Assembly (NCBI GenBank): GCA_900239685.1
Contig: OENT01000217.1
Location: 95,153-159,152 of the forward strand
DNA from: Rotaria macrura
Taxonomy: Eukaryota > Rotifera > Eurotatoria > Philodinida > Philodinidae
DNA: 64,000 bases
Reading direction: 5' to 3'
Part shown: piece after piece, positions 48,201 to 58,906 of the stretch
Position numbering within the stretch: the stretch's first letter is position 1
Layout: every line of letters begins with the position of its first letter
Position numbers and translations under genes: made by a program
Notes under the pieces: model-generated
What the model saw: the letters and a program-made list of their open reading frames with translations, nothing else
Database searches by the model: none
Told to the model about the DNA's origin: nothing

Positions 48201-49909
48201 AAACAGTAAAGTCTGTATAATTATTTCACGTTGTACTCTGTATGATTGAGTCGACAGCAAATGTGTATCAATTCGAATTCGTTTAAGTTGCGAACAGATT
48301 GCTATCGAAATTAAGCATCATAGTAAATTATTACTACGGATGTTGAAAAACGTAAATCGATAGATTTTAAAACTTGAAATAATACTAGTTCAACAAAAAG
48401 CTTCAGCCCTCTCATGTAGTGCACTGTGCTCACTGTTAGTGAGGTTTTTAATATAGGCCTCTCGCTTGATCAAATATAATGGTTCATAATGGAAGAGACA
48501 CTTTGTGAAAAAGTAGATTTCAATATATAAGCGAATTTTAGAGTATAACGACGGATAAAAAGAGTTGTTTGACTGCATTGGTGTAACAACATTCAAATAA
48601 TTAAAACCAATTAAATGCTATTATCGATACGTATATGTTTGACATGTGGTGACTATGATAAATAGTGAGTCATATAGAGAAAAAAAATACCAGATGGACG
48701 AATATTTAACTCATTATGTTGTCAAAGAGATGAAATTATGAGTTTGCTTCTTGTGAACGAACGCCAGTATGAGCCGTACCCCTAACAATGGAAAGATATT
48801 GTTATAGTTCCATAAAATATCAGATAAACAAACCAATGATTGAAAATATCTAGAAATTCTACACGAACGGATTGTTAGTCTAGATGGCTAGCAACACTTT
48901 CTTATTTATTTCTTACAACGAACAAGGAAACCAAAAATAAACTAAAGAATAAACTATCCGTCCATTTTTATGCATTCACACGCAGGACAGTCGATCAGAG
49001 CAGATATAGAGAGATAAAGAAACAAGAGATAATAGTGAGAGGTAGAATTGCTACCTACCACGAATACTTTGAGATATGAACAGCAACTCTCTTCACTTAG
49101 CCTTGATTACCAAAATAGCATCGAGACTTACTTTCCCGTGACTGATTTCTTCCATATGTCAACTAAGGATTAAAATTCTAGTAAAGATGATTTATCATTA
49201 GAACGGATATTCCAAAACAATCAAGAACGTTGATAATGATCATTAAGTTGTCCTTCTACGATTACAATCAATATCTTTTGAATTGTTTAATCTATGAGAA
49301 AAAAGTATCATGATATTTGAGATCGATTTTTCATTCCAAATACTACTGTAGAAAAGGTTTACTCCCATGACTAACAGGTAGATAATGCCTTTTATAAAAG
49401 ACTATTGATCAGATCTGATTGTCTAAGAGAAGTCAGATCTAGTTGTAATCGGAGCTATTATATGGTTATAAGTTTAATAAGAGTAGTTGCATTGAATGAT
49501 ATTGACTAGTTCTGGCAGAACCTTCAGGTAGCAGACACCGCACTTAAATTAAAAAGTTGAATTTAACCTTTATTTTGGTTCTAGAGTCATAGTAACATCA
49601 AATAACACGAGCTTATATCACAATAGAAGACACAATTAGCATTTCTAGTTGAATTTTTGTTTGTTCTATCGCTTCTCTTGAACCATAGTTAAATGGCTGT
49701 ACGAACTAAAAGAAACTTTTGATTAAAGTTGAAACGAACTGCACGCTTCTTTTTCACCCACATCATCGTATAAATGATGATATAACTGTAAAATGCATTG
49801 ATAGAGGTAAGATAAGAATGAGAGAGAGAGAAAGAGCACGCATTTACTTTGGGGTTAGATTAAAATAAAATGTCGCTTGCCTTTGGCAGATGCACAACAG
49901 TATCATAAA
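45233..49909. other. Gene-poor divergent interval, nothing recognised
   Basis: The GH3 gene and the P450 gene are transcribed away from each other across 4.7 kb of AT-rich DNA. Small frames at 45458-45682, 45807-46022, 47519-47704, 47948-48172 and 48390-48596 have no recognisable family or splice partners. A short (GA)n tract lies near 49820-49835, just upstream of the P450 gene. Confidence 0.6.
49888..49889 (+). promoter_or_regulatory. Acceptor-like site upstream of P450 start
   Basis: The pyrimidine-rich CGCTTGCCTTTGGCAG ends at 49889, 20 nt before the chosen ATG. An upstream ATG at 49870 is separated from the coding frame by this site, consistent with splicing (cis or spliced-leader) at this AG. 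Confidence 0.4.
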
Positions 49910-51552
49910 ATGCTAATTATAATAGTATGCATTTTTTTAGTTTGCACGTATTTCTACGTGAAAAATACCTACTTCACACTGCGGCCAGGAATACCGGGTC
50001 TTGCACCGCATATTCTATTCGGAAATCTTATTCAAACAGGAATCGCTAGTGGCCATGCGTCCATTTCAGAAGTTATAGCAGTATTCAAAAAACGATATGG
50101 AGACATATTTCAAATTTGGTTAGGTCCTTCGTACTACGTTACTGTCAATGATATTGTTGATGTTCAACACATTTTTAATAATCGTAATATTTACGATCAA
50201 GGTGATCTGTTCATCGAACAAGCGAGTGTTCTTTTCCCGAATGGTCTTATTTGTACTAAAGGTTTCTTCTTGTTATTTTTTTTTCTCATCCTTGGATTTC
50301 TTTTTACAGAGAAAATTCACGATTCTCTTTTATTCTTTACTAGGGGCCCGATTCAAGCGACATGTGTCAATTATGTATCCGTTGTTTCGTCGCGGTAAAA
50401 TCACTGGTAATTTGGATGTAATTATAGATTGTGTTGATAAGTTATTAGCGAAATGGCGTCAAAGGCCTCAAGGTCAAATACATACGGATATATTTCAACA
50501 ATTTCAAAGTCTTTTTCTACTCATATTTGGTTTTATTGCATTCGATTATGATTTACAAACATTAGATGATGATGATGGTAATACAAGTAAGAACGAACTA
50601 GCTGAAGCGTTACAAGTTTTTAGCAATGCATTTCTAATGGTAATATACAGTGCACGATGGATATCGGTTCCGTATCTTAGATTGAATCGTCGTCATCAAC
50701 GTGCTGTAGCGACTATTGAACGATATCTCCATCGAATCGTCGAACAAGAAATAGATGAAAGTCCTGAATTGCGAGCACAAAGAAAGCGAACTAGTCTCAT
50801 TGCATCATTAATTACATCATTACAATCTGACGAAAACACTGAAGCAGCGAAACCGGAAGAGGAGAAAAAAGGTTTGCAAAAAATGGTAGGTCTATCGGAG
50901 TTCAAATTTTTTCTTTGATTTTCAAGGTCTATCTCGACGAGAAGTTCTCGATGAAATGTTGCTCTTTCTTAATGCTGGTTCGGATACAACGTCTGCAGCT
51001 GTAACGTGGTTCATTCATTTTATGAGTAAGCATCCTCGAGTACAGGAAAAAATTAAAGCTGAATTGATCGCTAATAACGCAACCAATGAACTCTCATTGG
51101 ATCATCTGGATTCATTAGTGTATCTGAATTGTGTTATTAATGAAGTTCTGCGTTATTGTCCACCGGTCAATGGAACAATTCGAACATTGACGACCGACGA
51201 TCGTCTACCTAACAGTGGTGTTCAACTGTATGCAGGTGAATCGATCATGATTCCCTTCTATAATCTTTCACATGATCCTCGTTATTGGTCGATTGATCCG
51301 GAACTTTTCTATCCTGAACGATTTCTCGATGAGGATCAGAATCACCATTCCTATGCATTCATTCCATTTGGCGGTGGCCATCGTCATTGTATTGGACAAG
51401 ATTTTGCTCGATTCGAATTAAAAGTTATTTTAGCTCGATTGATGCAACAAGTAACATTCGGTGATGGTGGTCCATTGCTGAATTCCGGTGGACACTTAAC
51501 TCGAATAACTACTATACCGAAAAAAATCGGTGTTACATTCACATTTGTTTGA
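49910..51552 (+). CDS. Cytochrome P450 monooxygenase
   Basis: Three exons, 49910-50261, 50344-50871 and 50927-51552, give 501 aa. A hydrophobic N-terminal anchor (MLIIIVCIFLVCTYFYV) should fix it in the ER membrane. It is followed by a proline-containing hinge (LRPGIPGLAP). Helix I has LFLNAGSDTTS (oxygen activation), helix K has EVLR, the meander has YPERF, and the heme loop is FIPFGGGHRHCIGQDFA with the thiolate Cys. The C-helix WxxxR motif is absent: the aligned position reads FKRHV, changing both the Trp and the Arg that normally contact the heme propionates. The start was taken at the ATG preceding the anchor; upstream in-frame sequence lacks an ATG. The clan is uncertain, CYP3- or CYP4-like. 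Substrate is unknown, so no symbol is given. Confidence 0.95.
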
Positions 51553-54482
51553 GCCAGCCAAAGTCTTTTTACAATAATTATTTCTTTCTTTCCTTACGAA
51601 ACCTATCAGTTCCAATTGTTTTATCTGAGAGTTACATCAAACCTTTGGCTGATCGACAGCTCATTCATTCATTATAGATGTTTACGAAATTTATATGTTA
51701 TTCAGAAGAAAAGGAAAAAGCAAAAAGTATTTTTAGATAATCTACTGTTATAATTTCATCTCAGTTAAAGTACTTCTTTAAATATAATATTAATATGGCA
51801 AGACTGACTACGTTTTTTTTTAAGTAACTTATCTTTTATCTGGTGCGATAGTGCACCAGTTCACCATGATCGACTCGATTTCCATTGAGTACGACGTTGT
51901 TTTCAATGAGATATTGGTTTTAGTTGTCGTGGAGATCTTTTGCCAACAAAATAATTTAAGTTCGTATACAGACGACTGTTTTATTTAATTACAATCTAGG
52001 ATTCAAGAAACATGATTAGTTATGCATCACTTTTATTGATTTGACTGAAAAAAAGCGTATACATTTTTCTCATTTTATTTTTGATTCTATTCAACCATAT
52101 CGAATATACATGTAAAATATAAATGTTTAGTTTAAGTATTGTTTGTGATAAGATGACTCCATAGAATATATATATATATGTATATAACTTAGGTCTTGCT
52201 TAAATTAAAATCTATTAAATAAGTAAATCAATCAAAACGTAAACTAATCCAATCAAACATTGTTTCTTTTCTTCCTTTTTGAGAAAGTATGAATCTGTTA
52301 AGTTTCTAAATATACTACCAAACAAATACCTACACGATTATATTGTGTTGGTTATCACAATGCTGCATCATCAACATTTCTATGTAAGAAGTGTTGTCCA
52401 AAAAAACAATAAATAAATAAATAAATATAATTTGAAAGACATGATGAATTAGAATTGACAAGAATACTACGATAAACAATTCGACTCGTACATTAATATA
52501 AAAGAACATGTATAACATGTTGATATTAAAGCAGAGAATAGTTTATATTATCATTAAATTGTGAAAAATCCAAAGCAATGAACCATTGAAATTTCAAGTG
52601 CATTGACTACGTAACATGCTTTATCTAGTTCGATGTTCATTCTTCAATCAACTATTACACCGCATCTTGTAGAACTTACGTTGAATATTAAATTCTAACA
52701 GCAAATTAGAAAATTAATTCAATTCATCAAACGTCCATTGTCAAAAATCATCATGCTTGAATAAATATACGAGATAGATGATTTATGATTAAATCTTTCA
52801 TCTTTTTTAATTGTCCAAAATTAATTTCATCTTCGTTGACTGCTAGAAGAAAAACCACCCTACACTAAATGTAAAAGTTCAACTATCTTGTTTAACACAG
52901 AAAGTAGTAGTAGTAGACTGTGAATTGTTTCTAGCAAGTATTAAAAATTCTTTATTCGAATAGTAAATAATAGAATATGTATTCAGAAATAAAAGATTTC
53001 GATGCAGCTTTCTACAGGAAAATATTCATTTTAACTTTTTTTCTTTTGTTGAAAACTTCGATTTTCTAGAAATAATAACTTCAGTTATATAATGATACAA
53101 TGGTGATATCGTTATCTCATGAGTCTGAAGAGAAATTGGAGAAACACACAACAACGAAACGAGAAATTTCATAATGCATGACTAATGATGGAAGAAAATA
53201 GGAGTACACATTTATTATTCTATAGATAGAAAGAAAAATTTTCTTATCACTGTATTCGAAGAAGATGGAGATGTTTATAAGATGCTATAGAATCCTTCTC
53301 TTACTGATTGTTCAATCTAATAATAATCATGAGAAATATATGCCACGGGATGCACATGTACTTTCAATTCGTGCAATTCTTTCAAAATAAAACATTTTGC
53401 TGGCAATCGCTTCACATTTCGATTGCAGTACGCAAAAGGAACAATTCAGAACAATCTGACGCACTAACATATGTTCCATTAGTCTTGTTTGATAGAGGAA
53501 GCTATAACATAGCTAAAATCAGTCTAATACAAAAAAAAACCAAGTAAATGATGGGTATCATGGAAATAGTGGATGCTGAGATCGGTTGATTTGTCTGATA
53601 TATCTTACTGAAATAAATTGATTAATTACATACCTCAGTTCTGTATAATTAGAGTGTTGCAAATATCTGCGATCATTACTAAGGTAGATCTATCATGTGT
53701 GTTAGTAAATATTTTATTAACTATATTTGTATTTGATTGATTATTATTTTTCAAATGCGTTTTTAAATTAAAGGATAAATTAGCAAAGAATTTCTACGGA
53801 TAAAAATTCTATTCAGTCAACTTAAGTCTAGTGAAAAAGGATTTCATCAATGAGTTTTTAGAAGCGTTTTTACTGCTACTTCAAAAGACTGTATTGTAGT
53901 CCAATATTCTTGTGTCTCATGAAACATGAGTCACTGGTATAAAAGAATGCAAGAAAAGAATAAACGATTAAATGAAAGCAACACAAAAAGAAGTGTAACG
54001 AAATCTGACCTTGTTTGCGTAAGCATGAAAAGAAATGAAACTCTACAAGCCATATTCAAATAAGAAAGAAGGACATGTATTACAAAAAATTGTAATCTAA
54101 GAAAATCAATTTTCCATGTTGATTCGACGAAATATTCCTGTCAACAATGACCAGTAAGAGGACTTTCTTCAGTGAAAAACTGTTTAAACGAAGGATAGGT
54201 CTCTGTAATTTTGTTTCTTAAAATCTTTATTTTTCGCGTTAATTTTTCTCCTAGACTTATTTTTTATTATTACATAAATCTATTCTCTACATATGGATAG
54301 ACAAACGATACAATTTTATTCTTTATCAATGAAAACACAAACATCAATTGAAAGAAGATTGTGTGCTAGTGCTCTGAAGTTTATTTATCTTCTGATCATG
54401 GTTCCATACACATATCTGGTAAAACATTTGTGAATATAGGAAAATCATTTCCTTCGACAGTATTTTATTTATATTTTAGAGA
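51553..54482. other. Intergenic stretch, nothing firm
   Basis: AT-rich DNA with an (AAAT)n tract at about 52409-52427 and an (AT)n tract near 52166-52182. An open frame from an ATG at 54293 to a GT at 54419 could be an alternative first exon of the phosphate carrier: joined to 54480 it stays in frame across a 61-nt intron. Otherwise nothing was recognised. Confidence 0.55.
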
Positions 54483-55884
54483 ATGTTTGTACTCTCTTGT
54501 GTCAAATTCAGTAATTGTAATCGATTGAAATTATTCTATCACCGAAGAAACAAACGTATGTATGATTGGTAAAGTACGAATATAACTTAACATAAAAACT
54601 TTATTTTTCTACAATACAGAATATTACAGTTGTGAATATGGCTCAGTTAGATACTTCGTTTACTGTGGCATTAGTGGTATGTTAAGTGGTGCAGTAACAC
54701 ATACAACTGTTGTTCCACTGGTATGTTGTGTTTATGTAATGAGTCTAAAAAAGAAATGTTTATCAATAGCTATTCTTTCGCACTATAAAACTTAGAACTG
54801 TTTAACATTTTCATTTTCCCACATCATAGTAGCATGCGTATACTTATAGGATCTTATCAAATGTCGACTACAAGTAAAACCTCACAAGTATGAAAATCTC
54901 ATCCGTGGCTTTCAAGTGACTCTAGAGTATGTTTTAAGTGAAAAGAAAAAGAAGGAAAACGAGCAAACAGTAGAAAATTTATCATCTGTCGACTCATTTA
55001 GAGAAGATGGAATATTTGGTTTAACTAAAGGTTTAGCACCGACTCTTATCGGTTATTCATTACAAGGTTTTGGAAAATTTGCTTTTTATGAAATATTGAA
55101 ATTATCTTACAGTGAAATGTTGGGTAAAGAAAATGCTCATTTTTATCGAACCATAGTTTATTTGTTGGCAAGTGCTTCGGCAGAGTTATTTGCTGATATT
55201 GCTCTGGCACCATGGGAAGCAATAAAAGTACGTCTTCAAACACAAGATAATTGGGCATCATCGTTAAGTCGAGGTTTACCAAAATTTTATGGTAAGATAT
55301 AATTCTAACTGTGTTTGATTTCATCATATAATGCTTTTTTCTTCTCTTCCCTAGCTGAAGAAGGAATATGGGGGTATGAATAAAAATTCTGTTATTATTT
55401 TAAATGAATGAACGATGGTGATTTGATGTAATTAGTTTCTATAAAGGTCTCATACCACTATGGTTTCGACAAATTCCATATACTATGGTGAAATTTGCAT
55501 GTTTCGAACGCACAATCGAAGCAATATTCAAATACATAATTCGCAAACGACCTGATCAACGTACGAAATCTGAAGAACTTCGTGTAACATTCATCGCTGG
55601 CTATTTAGCTGGTATTTTTTGTGCAATTGTTAGCCATCCAGCTGATACGATCGTATCAAAATTAAATAATGAGAAAGGTCTTAGTATAGTTGATTCTATA
55701 CGACGTGTTGGATTTTATGGTGAGTTTTAGTATGCTTGTTTTCTGTGTACCGCAAATTTTATCTTTTAATCTAGGTCTATGGAAAGGACTTGTCTTACGC
55801 ATTTTTATAAGTGGAACATTGAGTGGTGTTCAATTATTTTTTTATAACTCAGCTAGAGACATGTTTGGAGTACTTCGTATTTAG
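54483..55884 (+). CDS. SLC25A3: Mitochondrial phosphate carrier
   Basis: Six exons, 54483-54555, 54620-54720, 54850-55291, 55355-55373, 55436-55719 and 55775-55884, give 342 aa. This carrier imports phosphate with a proton across the inner membrane for ATP synthesis. Three repeats of the SLC25 family are present, with signature motifs PLDLIKCRLQ, APWEAIKVRLQTQ and HPADTIVSKLN. YYSCEYGSVRYFVYCG and RQIPYTMVKFACFERTIEA are near-identical to animal homologues. Two oddities stand out. Exon 4 is only 19 nt (AEEGIWG junction). An extra Lys/Glu/Ser-rich insertion of roughly 25 residues (VLSEKKKKENEQTVENLSSV) lies in the first matrix loop. The chosen ATG is 3 nt after a TTTTAG acceptor; a longer form starting at 54293 is possible. 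Confidence 0.95.
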
Positions 55885-57437
55885 CTCGTGTTGCAATTAA
55901 AAAGAAAATACATCATGAGATCGAGGATTACGAATCTATCATCTACGTACAAGTTACTGATGAAAAATTAAACGAAAAAATCAGGGTTTTTCTTTATTTA
56001 GTTTCAATATCTTGTGTACTCATGAGTTAGTTGAATATTGATAGCATGTGTTGGCATTCTCATGAATGAGTAATATTGATTAGTTTTACATAGCTTGAAT
56101 TATATTTGATGATGTTAAAATCTCTACAAATACGGTATGGTTTCTTTGTATGGAACTGGAATCAGGTTGTAGTATTGATTGAGTACTCTAAAATTAAATA
56201 TGTTTCAGAACATGCAAATTATTCCTAGATAATCTTGTCAAGATCAGAACTAATCGGATTCTTTTTTGAGTCAACTGATTCTTGTTTGGGCTCTCTAGAT
56301 TTTCTACTTGTCATCGGTTGTATTGTGAATGTCTATTTGAATGAGACTATTTTGAAAGTACAAAAAAGCAGACTCAATATTGGAATTCACTTGATTCTCT
56401 AATAGTTTACACTAGATAAGATAATGATGTTGAATTCATTTTGAAAAATCTATTCAATGGCTCATGTTCTGAAAATATGTCTATAGATTACTTGTAAAAT
56501 CATTTTACGATTGTCAAAAGTTTTGTCTAAATAAATTATAGAATTTTGTTAGCAGTGGAATACAAAAAGTCGATAACAAGTATTTCGCAATTTCGCTACA
56601 ATTATTACAGTCACACGAAGAAATTTCGTTCAAGAATGATATACAGTCTAGTTACAAGTAGTGTGAACTCAGAAACATTTTGTTATCATTCTTCTTATGA
56701 CTTTGATTTAGAAAAATAAATTTCATACGTCTCTTTATCAGTCCATTTGAATAATCATGAACTAAATTGGTTGATACTAGTTCAGGAAGAAGAACGAAAC
56801 ATAATAAAACAGTTGTCAGCTCTTGTTTGGATCACTTGATTAAGGGAAGAATACTTCTTAATCTATTCAAAAGTGTCTTTTTCTGATTTTACAAACAATT
56901 GATGATGAAGCAAAACTTAAATGATAGATTTATCTTTCTTCAGCTTGTTATGCACAGTCCATAACACACAACGCAATACAATACAGATGATTTGCTTTTA
57001 TTTAAGTATCTAGATGAATATATACTCACGATTACTCACACTTGTCGAATTGTTAAAAACTTATTGCATCATTAGTTTTTTCCCCAATACAAGTTAGTTC
57101 ACAATGCTTACTATTGTTTGACACACTATATGGTTCAAATAAAAAATGAAGACTATCGAAAATGATTTATTCCCACACAGTAAATTTTTGTCAAGCTAGT
57201 ACGTATTGACCAAAGGATTTTGTTTGTAGAATTCGGTTTTCTTAATAAGTATCAATGAGTTACTAGAAAATGAGCAAATTCAACTCTTTTGTTTTATGAA
57301 GATTTTTATTTCATGAATATCACATCAAGTTAGCATGCTGATTTGATTATTTATTTTACGCAACACAAAGACAAAGAGAATAAACTTGAACGTTTCGCAA
57401 AAGAAAGAAAAAAATTTATGACATTCATCGTTTATCA
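55885..57437. other. Convergent intergenic stretch, nothing recognised
   Basis: 3' flanks of the plus-strand phosphate carrier and of the minus-strand YbaY-like gene. It is AT-rich with no long open frame. A minus-strand AATAAA (complement near 57304) could serve the YbaY-like gene. Confidence 0.6.
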
Positions 57438-57879
57438 TTACATTAAATCAATTTTTTCCACCTTGATATCAACCAGATCACCATAACCTTTTGTAAGAAC
57501 AGGAACATTTGAGCTGGTAATAAACCGTGTTTTACCATCAGCAACAATTCGTACACGTAATGAATAATTTGATGTTTTTTCTACATCTTTTTCATCATAT
57601 TCCAATGAAAATGTTATTGGAAATGTCCGAATTTGATTTTCTAAAATCGACTTAGCAATTGTATGAAATTTGCGTACATAAGAACCGTCTTGTGACGCAA
57701 GATCTAAAGAAAAAAAAAGAACATAAAAACGTGTACACGATTATGAATATGATCTTGTTTTTTGGTTTCTACTCACCAGTCAATGTCATATCGTCAAGAT
57801 AAATCAGAACTTTATGATTATCATTGAGAACTTCATTATGTTTTTCATAGGAAATCGTGCCTTCGATACGTCTGACCAT
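57438..57879 (-). CDS. YbaY-like small protein (PF09619-type)
   Basis: Two exons, 57879-57777 and 57703-57438, give 122 aa. The sequence follows the YbaY/YscW-type beta-sandwich pattern: an opening GTISYEKH, a VLIYLDDMTLTGEDLA strand pair, FPITFSLEYDEKDV, NYSLRVRIVADGKTRFIT, and a closing VPVLTKGYGD. In bacteria such domains are periplasmic or outer-membrane lipoproteins. Here there is no signal peptide or lipobox, so it is probably cytosolic. The start was taken at the Met that begins the domain; an AG at 57885-57884 (TTCTTCCTCGAG) sits 4 nt upstream. The open frame extends upstream to 57975, but that leader lacks domain similarity. The eukaryotic function is unknown. The short intron of 73 nt argues for a settled nuclear gene. 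Confidence 0.82.
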
Positions 57880-58243
57880 AATTCTCGAGGAAGAATATAT
57901 TAATAATTCGTTCGATAATCTTAAATAAATAGAACGGCTTATATGTATGTTGTTGAGCATATTTCGATGTATCACAATGAAAAAACTGGAAAAAAACTAC
58001 TAAGAATAAACTTAATTGATTGTGTAGCTAACTATAAGAATAAAAATCTTTGTGTAAGATAATGTCTCTGTCGGTGTAAAACGACTTGCTATGTGCCTTT
58101 GTTGCTCTATAGACTGAGTTTTAAAAACGAGACGGAAACTTAAACAAAAAGCAATTATTTTCTCTCTTTCTCTCTTTCTCTATTTCGATAATCGTCAATC
58201 ATCGGAAAAACGATGGTTTTATTTTTTTTAGACCTTCTGTTAT

Positions 58244-58269
58244 TCTCTCTCTCTCTCTCTCTCTCTCTC
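58244..58269 (+). repeat. (CT)n microsatellite
   Basis: About thirteen CT units, roughly 370 nt upstream of the YbaY-like gene start. Confidence 0.85.
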
Positions 58270-58889
58270 ACTTTTCTCCTTTTTTTTGGAAAGCATTTAG
58301 AGAAATATCGACAACAATCAATCTGAAACATTCTATACTACCAACAGCTTGCTTCTCTTCTTTTTTCTTAAGGAAAAATAAAGAGAAAGAAATCTATATC
58401 GTTAATAAAATTTGAAATCGCATGATACAAGAAAACTGTAGAACAAATATAGACTTTATTTTTTTTTCTTTCGATTGACTCTTTCGACCGCTAAAGATCA
58501 GACATCAATACATATCGATCTACTAGTTAAAATAAATCAATGAGCATACACTATGAGAGAAAAAAACTCATTAGGAACTGCATAAGCATATTTACCGTAA
58601 AACTTTCGACATTGAACTCTTGAAGAGAATTCTATAAATTACGCAGTATTGCAAATTATAAATTTGCATGCTGAAAGTATTTGTTAATTCCAAATTAATT
58701 GTACTCAAATTTAACATGGATTTCATTTGCAATTAATCACTTTCGATGACGTATTTTATGCAGAACAAGCATAACATCGTAATAATAATAAAAAAGAAAT
58801 AGTAGCAAATTAGAAAACAATTTCATTGTAGATACATGATTAATTATTTCACATTAATTAGTCAGAACAACCGGTATACATTTTTGACT

Positions 58890-58906
58890 GACACACACAC
58901 ACACAC
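58890..58906 (+). repeat. (AC)n microsatellite
   Basis: About eight AC units in intergenic DNA. Confidence 0.8.

Noticed and set aside
48390-48596. Minus-strand frame with a helical-looking C-terminus
   Set aside because: Isolated, short and unrecognised.
54293-54418. Additional first exon of the phosphate carrier
   Set aside because: It joins in frame through a typical-size intron, but the encoded segment does not look like a known carrier N-terminus; the ATG right after the TTTTAG acceptor was preferred. Transcript data could reverse this.
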